From Polychytrium aggregatum (Eukaryota; Chytridiomycota; Chytridiomycetes; Polychytriales), in contig NW_026516210.1 in assembly GCF_025602895.1 (NCBI RefSeq), forward strand, positions 992,001 to 1,056,000: DNA of 64,000 nucleotides, written 5' to 3'. Within the stretch, counting starts at the first letter, position 1; the number at the start of each line of letters is the position of its first letter. This document shows positions 10,567-22,300 of the stretch, one piece after another. A program made the translations under genes and the position numbers. The notes beneath the pieces were generated by a model. That model saw nothing but the letters and a program-made list of their open reading frames with translations. It was not told the DNA's origin and did not search any database.

Positions 10567-13500
10567 ATGCTCAGAGCCTTCTCCTGCTGTTTCGGAGGAC
10601 TCGCAACCCCACCCAAGGACCGAGATGTCCCCTCGCAGACCCCTGTCTCCCAACAGCCAAAGCTCCCTTCCCAACCCGATCCCTTGGGTCCCTGGCTCCA
10701 TCCCGTCGAGTGTCTCGTCAACACTGCCCGCGACGAGCCTGATTCCCTCCTGATCAACACTTACGAGAACGGTGCCTCGGAGCTACTCAGCTATCTCCAG
10801 GTGTGGAAGCAAGCCTATTCCATCGCCCAGGCCCTCAAGGCTCTCCCTGGCTGGAACGACGACGGCCACGACGTCATCGGCACCTTCTGTGAGGCCGAAT
10901 CCAGCTGGGCGATCTACTCGTTCGCCGTGTGGATGCTGGGCAAGTGAGTATCGGCTGGGATAGTGAGATGCTGTGATGTGGAGTCGTGAATATTGATTCA
11001 AGCAAGGGACATGTTCAACCCTTGTTCCGTGCCATGTCAAGGGTCGAGTCTCACCTGTCCTTTGAACTCCATCCAGGAAAACACTCAACTTTGCCCTCAA
11101 CCTGCCTCCTGCAGCCCGCAGGGCCCTGTGCGAGAGGTATGTCCCTGCCATGTTGTCGTGAGGATGAGCAGGCTGGTCCGGGGGTTGAATCGAGCCAGCT
11201 ATGCACGATCCCGATCTGACACTCACATCACCAACCGACAGACATGCAATCAAGTACATTCTCTACCACCACACCAAGCCCGGCCGTACCGAGGGTGTGA
11301 CGCTGGTCGATGCCGCCGCCTTCCCGCCGCTGGACGACATTCCATCTCCGTCCCTCGAAGTCTGTGAGCCTCTCGATGAGTTTGTGACCCTTCAGTGCAC
11401 TTCCGGGACAACAGGTAAGCAAGCTTGTTCATGAGTCGGATGAAGCAGCGACACACTTGACTGAGGAGTGAAGGTTGGAAATGAAGAGAGTTGTGTTGAT
11501 CACTCCGAACAATTGATGGCCCTGATTCGATATGGAATAGTCCTCAGGCACCCCAAAATCGTGAGTATCTCAAGATTGTTGCGATTGAATCATACGTGAC
11601 CTACAGCCCGCTCATCATCACCCCTTCATGTCAATGCTCACCACCGTTCCAGGTATCCCTATTCGCACAAGGGTGCCGTTAGCCATCGAAGCTCGGTCGC
11701 TATTCCATATTGTAGCGGTGCGATTTGTCAGGTAAGGTTGCGGAGCATGGCAGACTAGTGATTGTTGGAGCACAGCATCGCCCTCGCTAATCGACCCTGG
11801 TGGGCAGCTGCCGTCGTTTGTTGCCACTATCAATAGCCTGCTGTGTGCAACGAATCTCAAGGGATCGGTTTGGATGCCTGAGCCCACGCCCAACACCGTC
11901 GACAAAGTCAAGAGCATGATCAGAATGCTGGACGATGGCGTATCGTACCTTTACCTGGTGAGCTGTCGAGTCTGTCCCGGAGGAGTCGTTCGCGATATGG
12001 ATACTAACGCACGATGCTGCCCTGTTGAACTCTGCCGTCAGACCCCTTCTTACATGAAGGTGATCATCAGTGTGGCCCAGTCGCAGAATCCCGATGTCAA
12101 GTGGGAGAAAACCAGAATGATTGGCTTGGGCTCCGAGTTGGTGCCTTCGAGCATCATCCAGATCACTCGGCAGGTCTTTCCAAATGCTGATATGGTGTCG
12201 GTATACGGATCAAGTGAGGTAGGCCCACCAGCAACATATCGTATTGAGCAGGAGCAAGTTGCGCACATCCACCTTCTCATCTTGCTTCCAACTCCAGTCG
12301 CTCCTGATGGGTGCTCTCTCGGTAACACGCCTTCGTGCCAAGGAGGACATCGAAACAGACAAGCTGGTCTACAAGCTCATCAACCCCAAAGTGCGCTGTC
12401 TCCTCTTTGACGAGGAGGGCAACATTGTCGACCAAAGTGTCTCCAAGAGTGGTGTGCTCGTTCTGGCTGTCGACAAGGATGACCCCATCAAGGACCATCC
12501 CAACTTTGTCAACGCCGATCCCGGCAACAAACTCGCTTCGTTCGGCTTCCTCGAAGATGGCTCACCTCGAATCTGCACCATGGACTGGGTCGAGATGGTT
12601 GGCGAGAACCAGTTCACTGTCGTCGGAAGGTGAGTCAATGGCTGAGTGTTGCATCTCTCGTTGATGGCGAATGCATATCTGGCATCCTGAGGACACATCC
12701 AACTCACGTATCCCGAGTACTCACGCCATCCACTCCCTCACTCCACACCATCACTCCAGATTCGACCAGAAGATCAAGGTCAACGGCGTCTATGTCGACC
12801 TCAACGCCCTCGAGGAGCTGGCCAACGAAAACATGTCCAAGATCATCTCGGACTGTGCCTTCATCCAGACCTCCGAGAAGAAGATCATGATGCTCTTTGT
12901 CCGCAGAAGCGGCTCTGAGGTCAACCCCACTCCTGCCGAGCTTCTGCAGCTGACCGAGGACATGTTTGCGCTGACAAACGTCGCCAAGTTCCCGATCCAC
13001 AACTGCTTCGAGCTCGACGAGTTCCCCTTCAACGACTCGGGCAAGCGCGACCTCAAGAAGCTCAGGCGCATCGCCGAGAATGTCGATCAGTTCGGCAAGT
13101 CGGTCGAGTACCCTCGTTTGAAACTCGCCAACACTCCCCTGTCCCGCACTGCCGCCAAGATATCCACACTTGGAAGCCAGATCATCGACATTGCCGCCCT
13201 CGACGGCCGCAACTACTACATCGGCAGCGTCGGCTTTGACTCGCTGAGTGTCGGCCGTCTGGCCCTCGCCATCAAAGACGAGTTCAATGTCGAGATCTCG
13301 CCGCTGATCTTGCTGTCGAACGGAATGACACCGACTGATGTCGCCCAGCTGGTTGTCGACATCCTCGACGACAAACCGATGATTCCCCCGACCGTCCATC
13401 TGGCTGCCGAAGCCGCCAAGCTCGACGATGCGAGTGTGACGGCCGAGGGTCTCCCTCCGTTTGTCTATCCCAAGGACCCTCGCGGCATCGTCCTGACCGG

Positions 13501-14944
13501 TGCCACTGGCTTCCTCGGTGCCTTCCTGGTCTTTGAGCTGGCACAAAAGTTCCCTCGGGCCAAGATCTACTGCCTGGACCGAGCCCCGACCGAGCAGGTG
13601 GCTGTCGAGCGCATCATCAGCACGGCTCAGAAGCTGGTCCTCGATCCGAGCCAGAGAGCCTTCCTCGACCACAGCCTCAAGTCTCGACTCGTTGGACTGT
13701 GCGGCAACCTGTCCCAGGACAAGTGGGGACTCTCGGACGAGCGATGGAAGGAGATCAGCGAGGAGACCGACATGATTGTCCACAACGGCGCCGAGGTCCA
13801 CTGGCTGTTTGACTATGACAGACTCAGGGGACCCAACGTCCTCGGCACGACGACGGCCCTGAGACTGGCCACAACCCACCACCTGAAGCCGCTGCACTAC
13901 ATCTCGACCATCGGCACGATCCCGATGGCCAAGAAGGCAGACAAGCCGCTCGAGGAGACGATCTACTCGGCCTGGAACATCTCTGGCGGCTATTCGCAGA
14001 CCAAGTGGGTCTCTGAGCAGCTGGTCAACAAGGCACGATCGAGGGGAGTGCCTGCGACGATCATCCGCCCAGCCGTCATTGCTGGCGACAGCCATTACGG
14101 AGGTGAGTCGAATGTGATGTGGTGTGATGGAGATGTGGTGTGGTGGAGTTGTCTCATTCGCTCACATGGACTGGCCATGAATCGATGGTCTCGATTGTCA
14201 AGTGCCACTCATCCACCAACTGACACCAACTGACACTTTCACACCCTTCATCGCCCCAGTGTCCAACTCTGATGACTACATCTGGCGATATGTCAAGGGA
14301 TGCATCCAGCTCGGTGTTGCTCCCTCGCACGCCACTCTCGTTACGATGACCATGGATCCCGTCGACCACGTCGCCAAGGTGGTTGCCGAGATTGCCGGCT
14401 CGGAGGAGTCCCTGTCCAAGTTTGTGTTCCACATCAGCGACTCGGAGCACAGGTGAGGAGTGTGTGATATGGTGTGATGTGGATATGGTGTGCGATATGG
14501 TGTGGATGGTGGATCCTGACTCTGATTACTCACTCACTCACTCACTCACTCACTCACTCACTCACTCACTCACTCACTCACTCACTCACTCACCACAGTG
14601 TCCTCTCCGAGACCCGGCTGTTTGAGATTGTCAGGGACCATGGCTGGCCGATCCTGTTCGAGACCCGCGAGCAGTTCAAAGAGGCATTCCACTCCCATCC
14701 CGCCGTCGAGAGCAACGCCCTGTTCCCGCTCATGCACATCATGATGGACATGTCCTTCAAGATCGACAACGCCAACACCCGCTCGATCTACCCGACTCCC
14801 TGTCCCTCGCTGGAGGAGGTTGTCGAGAAGTGTCTCAACTATCTGCACCACGTTCGCTTCTTGGGCGATCCCCTGGACCCGTCTTCGTCCTTCAAGATCA
14901 AGTATCCCGAGACCAGCGCGGTCACCCGCACCGGCCGCAACTGA
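10567..14944 (+). CDS. NRPS-like adenylation-thiolation-reductase enzyme
   Basis: Eleven exons: 10567-10943, 11077-11136, 11242-11414, 11548-11560, 11653-11731, 11808-11957, 12042-12218, 12298-12629, 12760-14102, 14260-14452, 14599-14944. They give 1080 residues. The family activates a carboxylic acid as its acyl-AMP, loads it on phosphopantetheine and reduces it with NADPH to an aldehyde. The adenylation domain has the core loop TSGTTGTPKS (about 198-207). The carrier site is GFDSLS with Ser615. The reductase domain starts with LTGATGFLG (about 699-707) and has the catalytic pair Tyr865/Lys869 (YSQTK). It is shorter than alpha-aminoadipate reductase (Lys2, about 1400 residues) and lacks its extra N-terminal region, so it is more likely a secondary or specialised carboxylate reductase. 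Substrate is not predictable. No other biosynthetic genes adjoin it. Confidence 0.9.
11548..11560 (+). other. 13-nt microexon of the NRPS-like gene
   Basis: GCACCCCAAAATC is flanked by CCTCAG and GTGAGT. Including it is the only way I found to join the preceding exon (ending SGTTG) with the following one (beginning YPYSHKGAV) in phase. It supplies the Thr-Pro-Lys of the adenylation core loop, so it must be constitutive. Confidence 0.85.
14526..14592. repeat. (ACTC)n microsatellite in an NRPS-like gene intron
   Basis: About 16 uninterrupted tetranucleotide units fill much of the last intron (14453-14598) and run almost to the 3' splice site, where they act as the polypyrimidine-like tract. 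Confidence 0.92.
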
Positions 14945-16029
14945 GGCCCGATGCACCACGGCGATGTGGATTGGAGACTCTGAATGCCTCATAATCTTGA
15001 TAATATCCCGTGTTTCGTGTCTCTTGTTCTATTTGGATCTGTCGTCTCTACCTTTTCTTCCAGATGTGCCGTGTCTCCCGTTTCCTTTTCCTGTCCGTTG
15101 CTTCCTTTGGTGATCCCAGTGATGGATGGTTTGCTTCGACTGGCGTGTTAATGCGCTCCGCAACACGCTGTTCCATTGACTACTTCGTTGGCCGTGTGCC
15201 CTTGCGCACCTCTGCCAGCGAGGGTCTCAGAAGCGCAATCGAAAATGGACTTCACCCCCCTCCATGAACAACCATGTGAGCCCAAGGGGGTTTCGGAAGT
15301 TGGAGGATTGCGTACTCATCAGCGGCACTCAGCACACAACTGTTTCGATGGCTGAAAGCGGAAAAGACCAGCAGTGTATTTGGCAAAGATCATGGCGTTG
15401 GAGATGGGAGTATCAACATCGGTCCATATCGTGGGCGGGAGAGGATCTTGAAACTACCGTGCAATCAACGTAAATGATAGCGGAATGATGGAGGTGAGAG
15501 AGGAGGAATGCAGTACTGATAACGGGAAAACATGCGCTATTGACGTAGAAGCAAGAGAACATCAGAAGAACCAGCGGAGCGTGGGTGGGTGGGAGGCTTC
15601 GGTTTGGCATGCAGCAACACATGGTCGGCAGATGATCGGGGCCGACCAACCGAGGTGGAGTCGCTCGATCCCATCCCTGAGCTTGTCCAGATACCGAGAA
15701 CGACATGCTCAGGAGACGAGGTTGCCTTGAGAGAGGAGCACTAGATCTCGTAAGCCCATCCCGATGGTTCACATTCATGGAGCAGCCGCAATCAGGGGGG
15801 GGGGGCGCTACGGGAGAGGGTTGAACGCGTGGCAGGTAAACCGGCATTGGGGACACAATGGAATCGGTGTGGGAAACGACGACGTCTCCGGCTTGGCAGG
15901 CGGGGGGGGGTTGTGACAAGCGGCTTCGTAAAAGGACGTGGACGAGACGGCAGCAGTGGCCAGCATCGGGAGGACAGAGAAGCGGGGGTTTGGACCCGCA
16001 CAAGGCGGCAGATTGGCCGGCAGCTATCT
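14945..16029. other. Convergent 3' region, NRPS-like gene / bZIP gene
   Basis: About 1.1 kb lies between two stop codons facing each other. There are G homopolymers near 15798 and 15902. I see no exon or RNA gene. Confidence 0.6.
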
Positions 16030-16967
16030 TCACGAATAGTTCAGCGACGAGTCCCAGGACATGGGCGGCGAGTCGTAAGGCAGAGTCAGGTTCTGGAGCT
16101 TGCGCAGGCTGCAGTTCTCGCGTTCGAGCGACTCGATGCGGTCCTTGAGGGCTTCGTTTTCACGGACGAGCGACGAGAAGCGAGTGAGCTGCTCGGGCTG
16201 GACGATCTGTTGGGTATAGCTGACGGCGGCCTCGAGTTCCTGGATGCGGGAGAGCAGGTCCTGGACGTATCGTTCCTTGCGCTCGCGGAAGGCACGCTGG
16301 GCGGCACGGTTCTGGGCGATGCGTTTGTTCTGGGGCTCGGTGAGGGTCGGCTTGCGCCCGGGCTTTTTCTTGCCGTTAGCGACGTACTTTGGCACCAACG
16401 GGGTGATGGCTGGGGATAGGAAACACAGCGGCAGGATTGGCGTCGAGGACATTTGCGGATTGGTGTCGATGGTGGTGGTGGTGGGAGGTGGCATAGGTGG
16501 GTTCGAGGATTCAGCAGGGCCAAGCCGAGGGAGGGGCGAAAGGATGGGAAAATTAGCCGGAGCGAGGAGACATGAGGCGGGCGGAGCACATGAGACAGAG
16601 AGGGATCGTTTGGAGCCACGAGGAGGCATCGCAAGCCCGGAGCAAGCCCGTTGCAATCCCGTTGCAACGAATTACAAGCCAAGAGCGGAAGGGTGACATG
16701 CGTGCATGCGTGCATATGCGTGCATGCGATCGGAGTATGGGTGGCCATGCAGAGAGACTTACGGGTGCCGAGGGGCAGCGGGAGCGAGATAGCAAAGGGG
16801 TCGGAATCCTTGTCCGAGAGCGGCGGAATCAGCAGGCCGGGTGGGCTCGGAGGAGCGCTGGAGACTGGCGAGGCATTGAAGAGCGTCCAGTCCGAGTCGA
16901 CCGGCCACTCGAGGCTGGTGGTCGCGAGGACCCGGGGATCGTCGAGGAAAAGCGTCGCGGTTTGCAT
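16030..16967 (-). CDS. Yap/AP-1-like bZIP transcription factor
   Basis: Two exons (16967-16763 and 16409-16030) encode 194 residues; the junction gives LGTPITPLVPKY in phase. The basic region at about residues 93-113 contains NRAAQRAFRERK, the N-x2-AQ-x2-FR signature of the Yap1/Pap1 branch of fungal bZIP factors, followed by a leucine-zipper coiled coil with heptads RIQELE and RIESLEREN. The N-terminus is acidic and hydrophobic, a likely activation region. It is much shorter than Yap1 and has no cysteine-rich redox domains: only one Cys lies after the zipper, so oxidant-regulated export of the Yap1 type is not expected. It is divergently arranged with the TIR-ankyrin gene across 2.3 kb. Confidence 0.87.
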
Positions 16968-17156
16968 GATGGGACGGGGATAGTTGTGGAGAGCAAGGCA
17001 GGCTGGATAGTGGGGGGATTAGCTAGACTGGGGAATAATTAGACTCGATAGTGGGTATTAGACTGGATGGGACCGAGTGTGATGGCGGGGCAGGGCTGCG
17101 TTGCAATAGAATTGCCAGAATGCGCATCGATCGACGGGAAGGAAGGACACCCTGGC

Positions 17157-17170
17157 GTATTTATACGCCA
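17157..17170 (-). promoter_or_regulatory. TATA-like element upstream of the bZIP gene
   Basis: On the minus strand the sequence reads GCGTATAAATACGC, a near-palindromic TATA box about 190 bp upstream of the bZIP start codon. It is the clearest TATA-like element seen in the window. Placement is plausible, but no transcript start is visible. Confidence 0.4.
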
Positions 17171-17402
17171 AGCGTAGTATGCCAAGCGCAGAGGACCAGT
17201 GCGAAGGAGTTATCGAGAACAACGGCGGAACAAAGCGGCGGGCGCTGGTTGGCCCGCGGTGCCGAGAGCGGAAATATCAGCAACCTTGCTGGGCCACGGG
17301 GAGCGGGAGGGGCAGCCGGGCGGGTGTCGTGGGTGCGATGGCGGGATGGGCGGATGGTTGGTTGGATCGGCGTGGGCGACGGTGTGAATGGCGAACGGCC
17401 TG

Positions 17403-17488
17403 GACGGTCGTCAAGATGGTCGTCAAGATGGTCGTCAAGATGGTCGTCGAGATGGTCGTCAAGATGGTCGTCGGATGGTCGTCGGATG
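17403..17488. repeat. 12-bp GGTCGTCAAGAT tandem repeat
   Basis: About seven units of GGTCGTCAAGAT and shorter variants occur in tandem between the bZIP and TIR-ankyrin genes. Confidence 0.88.
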
Positions 17489-18299
17489 GTCCTCCAGTTG
17501 CGCAATTGCAGCGATGCATTCGATTGCCGTCGCCAATTCGCCATTGAACAACAACACCACTTGACAATCCAATTGAACACCGGCAATCGACAGCAGCAAT
17601 CGACAGCAGCAATCGACAGCCCCCGAACAACATCGGAAACAGTCGCGGCGGACAGGTTTCGCCGATTAGCCTGGCCACGGACAAGGCACATGCGCAAGCG
17701 ACATGGGATGCACAGTCGGCGTCGCTGGCCCGTTCCCATGGCGTCGATCGTGGCTGTTTCGCATTGGCTTTGCCGTTGCGCTGCCAAGGAGCGTCCTGGT
17801 GGGGCCGTGGGGTCTCGCAGCCGATGCCGCCGGTGGTCGATGGTTCTGGTGGTCGATGGTCGATGGTCTGCAAGATGATGGATCCACTCGCAGCGCCGTC
17901 GCCAGCACCGCCAAGGCCATCGCCATGATCGCCAGCATCGACGGCCGTTGGCGCTCCCCGGCCCATCTCGGCAGCGGCCTGATCCTCCCCCGCTCGCATC
18001 GCCCTCTCCCATCGTGATCCTTCGCGCGGCTTCTCTCGGTCTCCCTTTTTCCCGCACCGTCGGCCTGGCGTCGCCCTGGCTGGGCCATTCGGATGACATA
18101 TCGCACAACGCAGGCCGCCATGCCGATCACATCATGCCCAGCCACGCCCCACTTCATGCCTTTGGAGCCCAGCAGTCGTCGGTGGGCAAATATGTCATCC
18201 GAGCCCGCGGCGCCGCTTGGACTGCTGCGTTCCCAATGCGAGTGCACATCTGATACTATTGCATAACCACAGCGAGTGCACATCGTAAACCGTTGCATA

Positions 18300-18378
18300 T
18301 CCACACCGAACACACCGAACACACCAAACACACCGAACACACCGAACACACCGAACACACCGAACACACCAAACACAT
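18300..18378. repeat. 9-bp ACACCGAAC tandem repeat
   Basis: Eight to nine units of ACACCGAAC, with ACACCAAAC variants, occur in tandem and are immediately preceded by an imperfect direct repeat. Confidence 0.9.
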
Positions 18379-19303
18379 CGAATGGCGAATCCGTCACATT
18401 CAGCGCTTTGGATTTCAAATCCAAATCGTGTCACGACCGCTGCGCAGCACGTCCGAAGCCGTCCACGTGGCGCAACCGGATCCACACACACTCGATCTGG
18501 CTCACTCGATCCGCACACACTCGATCCGGCTCACTCGATCCAACAAGCGCGCCTGTGTGCCCAGCCACGCGCGCGTGCACTTTCCTAATCCAGATCCTGT
18601 GCCACACCCCCACAAGGCCCCCTGTCTGCCCGCCGAGTGCTCTGTCCTGCTGATCCCGTGCCGGCTGTCTGCGCCTCCTTTGTCCGCTGTCTGTGAAACA
18701 TCACCCGCATTGTTTTGCCGTTGGCACAGTGGCACCAGCCGCAACAGCCCTCCCAAACGCATCTCGTTCCCACCCCTGCATCTCCCATATCGATTCTTCA
18801 CCAATAGATCCGCTCTTCATTGCCATGTCCGTTCTGCATCAACCGGTCCATGTCCATCATCGCGTTCGATTCTCCCTTCGTTTGTTCATCACATCCAGGT
18901 CCAGGTGTCTCGGCTGTGGGCCCCACTTTCACCAGTCCAATCTCCCGCAATGCATCAATATCAGCACCCCCCAGTTCCGGTTCCTTCTTGCTGATTGCCT
19001 CATGCTGTCTCACCAACGACACCGCCGTCCTTGATTCCGTTTGCCTTCTAGTCCCCGTGTGTCGCCTCCCAGCCCAAACAAACACGGCTTCACCGTCGAT
19101 CGCGACCATGGATCGCGGTCCGCGAAGCGACCCGCTTGCCTCGCCGACTGAAATCGCCCTCGCCTCGGCTGTGCCTTCTGGGCCGGCAGCGCTATATCTT
19201 CCTCGTCGCTCGGACGCTTCCTTCCCTCTTCACCCTTATCCCATCACTCCCCGGGGCCAACTGCCGCTGCCCGGTTCCGCTTCTCTCTGGGATGCCCAGT
19301 TTT

Positions 19304-22300
19304 ATGTCTTGGTTTGACTCGTCCACTCCTGAGGCGGGCAAGCCCCTCGACGACTCGGCCGCTGGCCTGCTTGGTCGTCTCCTCAGCCTCGAGGAAGTCC
19401 GCTACATCCACGAAGTCGAAAGGGTAATGGTCTGCTGCATCGTGCTGCAGTCCTGGTGGCATCCACATCTCTGCCTGCGACTCTGACATCTTCTGCACTC
19501 CCTTTGTCTGCTCTGATCCAGGATGCCCGCTTTCTGCAGCAGTACGAGGTAAGTCCTGGCGCCTTGGCGTACCCAGAGAGGGATCGAAGAACACCCATTA
19601 CCGCCGTGCCGAGCCCACTGCATCGCCCTGCTGATCTTGCCGGCTTTTCGATTCGCAGGCCACCCGCGCTTCGCTCGGCAGAATCGTGAGTAGCCTTCTG
19701 TCTTGCTTTCTGTTGCTGTTGGCTGGGCAGATTACGGTGAACCTGGGGCGTCGATGGGCTTGTGTTGTTCCTTCGTTTCCACTCCATACATTTCCATATT
19801 CCCTAGTCGATGTACTCCATTGGCCAGTCCATCCAGTCCATCCAGTCCATCCAGTCCATCCAGTCCATCCAGTCCATCCAGTCCATACATGTCGGCAATC
19901 CACACATTGCTATGTGTGCCCTGCTGCTGCCTCATCTTCGCTCACATTCCTGTCGCTTGAACTGTCGCCAACCAGGAGGGTCTCCTCACCGAGTTCGTCC
20001 AGGCCGCCAGGGCTCGTCCAGCCACCGGCCCTATCGTCGACTCCTTCCCCGCCCCGGTCGGTATCCCAGTTGCCCCTGTCGTTGCAACCCAGAGTCGAGA
20101 CATTGGTTCCCAGCAAGCCGAGTCAGTGGAGCCTCCCGTTGCCGACGAAGCTCACGACTCCCAGCCGAAAGGTGTCGAGCCTGCCGCTCCGGTCGCCCAG
20201 CCTCCTACCAAGACCGATGCCGATGCCGACGACCACGACCACGACGCCGCCGATCCGGCCCAACCGCCTCGTGACAAGGTCTTCATCAGCTACTGCTGGA
20301 AGAACAGCAAGTAGGTTGCCCTACCTCGGTAACGTTGTCTCCAGTCCCCTTGGCGAGGTCTAATCATAGTCTTCCGCCCCTTCATTTCTCCACCATCCCA
20401 GGGCCCAGGTGGAAAAGGATGTCCAGGAGACCCGAGGCTCCGAGCAGTTGATCAAGCTGGCTGGATTGTAAGTGTGATATCCATCAGCTTCGTTGCTCTG
20501 TTCGTTTGACATATTGCCTCGGTGGTGGCTTCATGAATTGCGCCGCGATTGCCTCCCCGTTGGTATCTCATTTCGCCGACAAGAATCAAGCTCACCGTCC
20601 GCCGTTGCACTCGTCTGCCGTGTCTCCAGATTCGATCCCAGAGACCTTGCACGCGATATCACGAGCACGGGCAAGTACCGTGCCTGGCTCGACATCAACG
20701 AACTGGGCATCGGTCGCCAGGGCGAGCTGTTCGAAAACCTCGCTCACGCCTTGGTCAATGAAGGTAAAGCCGACTGCATGGACATACAGCTCCACTCTCT
20801 GGACTCATCCCCTCCCCCTCGTTCATATACTCATCTATCTCGTCATCGTCCGTACAGCTGCCATCGTCGTTGCCCACATTTCAGATGAATACGCCGCCAG
20901 CAAAAACTGGTGAGGATCTATGTCTTGGTCTGCATTGTGTCCTGTCCTGTGTCCTGTGTCCTCATATATATATATGTATATATTGACCCTGCCTCCCCTC
21001 CCCAGCAAACGCGAGTTTCAGTTCGCCTCCAACCACAACATCGAAATCATCCCTGTTATCGGTACGTATGTCCGGCACCCTATTATTCTTGTGCAAGAAC
21101 GGAGACATCCTTCCCCACCTTTTGAGATGGGCTGACTCACATTCTTGATGGGATCGTTCATCTGGGGTTTGGACAGTGGGTGCAACGGACGCAATGAAGA
21201 AGGAAGTCTACTCAGGCTCCAACGCACCTAAGGACCCGTAAGTGCAGATTTGTCTCTGTATTTGCAATGCAAACGAGGAGCGTGTATCACCCCAAGCGCC
21301 ACTGCTGATACCCATGTCCATCCAATTCACTCATGTCCATCCAATTCGCCCAATCCATAGTAAACTCCCGTCGTGGCGCGACAGTGGCATTGGTATCCAG
21401 ATCTGCAACGATCTTTATAAGGATGCCGTCGTCGACAAGCCCGAGGTCGCCGCCAACCGCCGCAACGAGCTCATCGGAATCATCCACGAAAAGATGGACA
21501 AGATCATGTCTGAGCGCCGCCGTCTCGAGGCCAACAAGAAGAAGACCTTCCAGGAGTTCAATACCCTCTGGGAAGCCGCCGAAGTCGGCGACATCCGCGC
21601 TCTGCAGTTCATCGTCGGCCGCAGCCCCGACTTCAACATCAACGAGTCCAACCCTGTCAATGACATGACCGCCCTTCACTACGCTGCCAAAAGCAACAAC
21701 AAAGAGATTTGCGAGTACCTGATCCGCTTCCGCGCCAAGGTCAACCTGCGAACCAACGAAGGCAAGACTGCCATGTTCTTGGCTGCCGAGCAGGGCCACG
21801 TCGACATTGTCAACTTCCTCCTCAGCAAAGACGCCGACCCCGACATTCCCGACAACTCCAGCAACACGCCCTTCTCGGTCGCCTGCCAGAACCCGCACAT
21901 TGAAGTTGCCAAGGCCCTCCTGGCCAACCCAATGCTCAACATCAGCGTCCGCAACAACCTCAACGAGATGGCCATTCATCATGCCTGCGCGTCTGGAGAG
22001 ACCGAGATCGTCCAGATCCTGCTCGACCGCGGCTGCTCGCTCTACGCCAAAACTTCGACGTCGATGACCCCGCTCCTCTGCGCCGTCGCCGAGGGACACG
22101 TCGACATTGTCAAGCTCCTGGTCGAGCGCGGCGCCAGCCTCAAGGACCAGGATAACAACGGTTACACTCCTCTCATGCTAGCTGCCTTTGAAGGCCAGCT
22201 CAAGGTTGTCGAGTACCTGACCAGCATCGGCTGCACCGTGGTCCAGGGCTTCGCCACCAACCAGGACACGGCTCTGCATCTGGCTGCCGATGCCGGCCAC

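Larger units (their letters stand above)
16968..19303. other. Divergent intergenic region bZIP / TIR-ankyrin, repeat-rich
   Basis: This 2.3-kb region holds the bZIP TATA-like element, tandem repeats at 17403-17488, 18300-18378 and 18478-18542, and an imperfect direct repeat at about 18236-18302 (GCGAGTGCACATC followed by TTGCATA). No exon was recognised. The last 200 bp before the TIR-ankyrin start is pyrimidine-rich. Confidence 0.6.

Noticed and set aside
18276-18424. Repetitive Asn-Thr-Pro and Phe-Gly-Val frames on either strand.
   Set aside because: They arise from the 9-bp intergenic tandem repeat and have no coding context.
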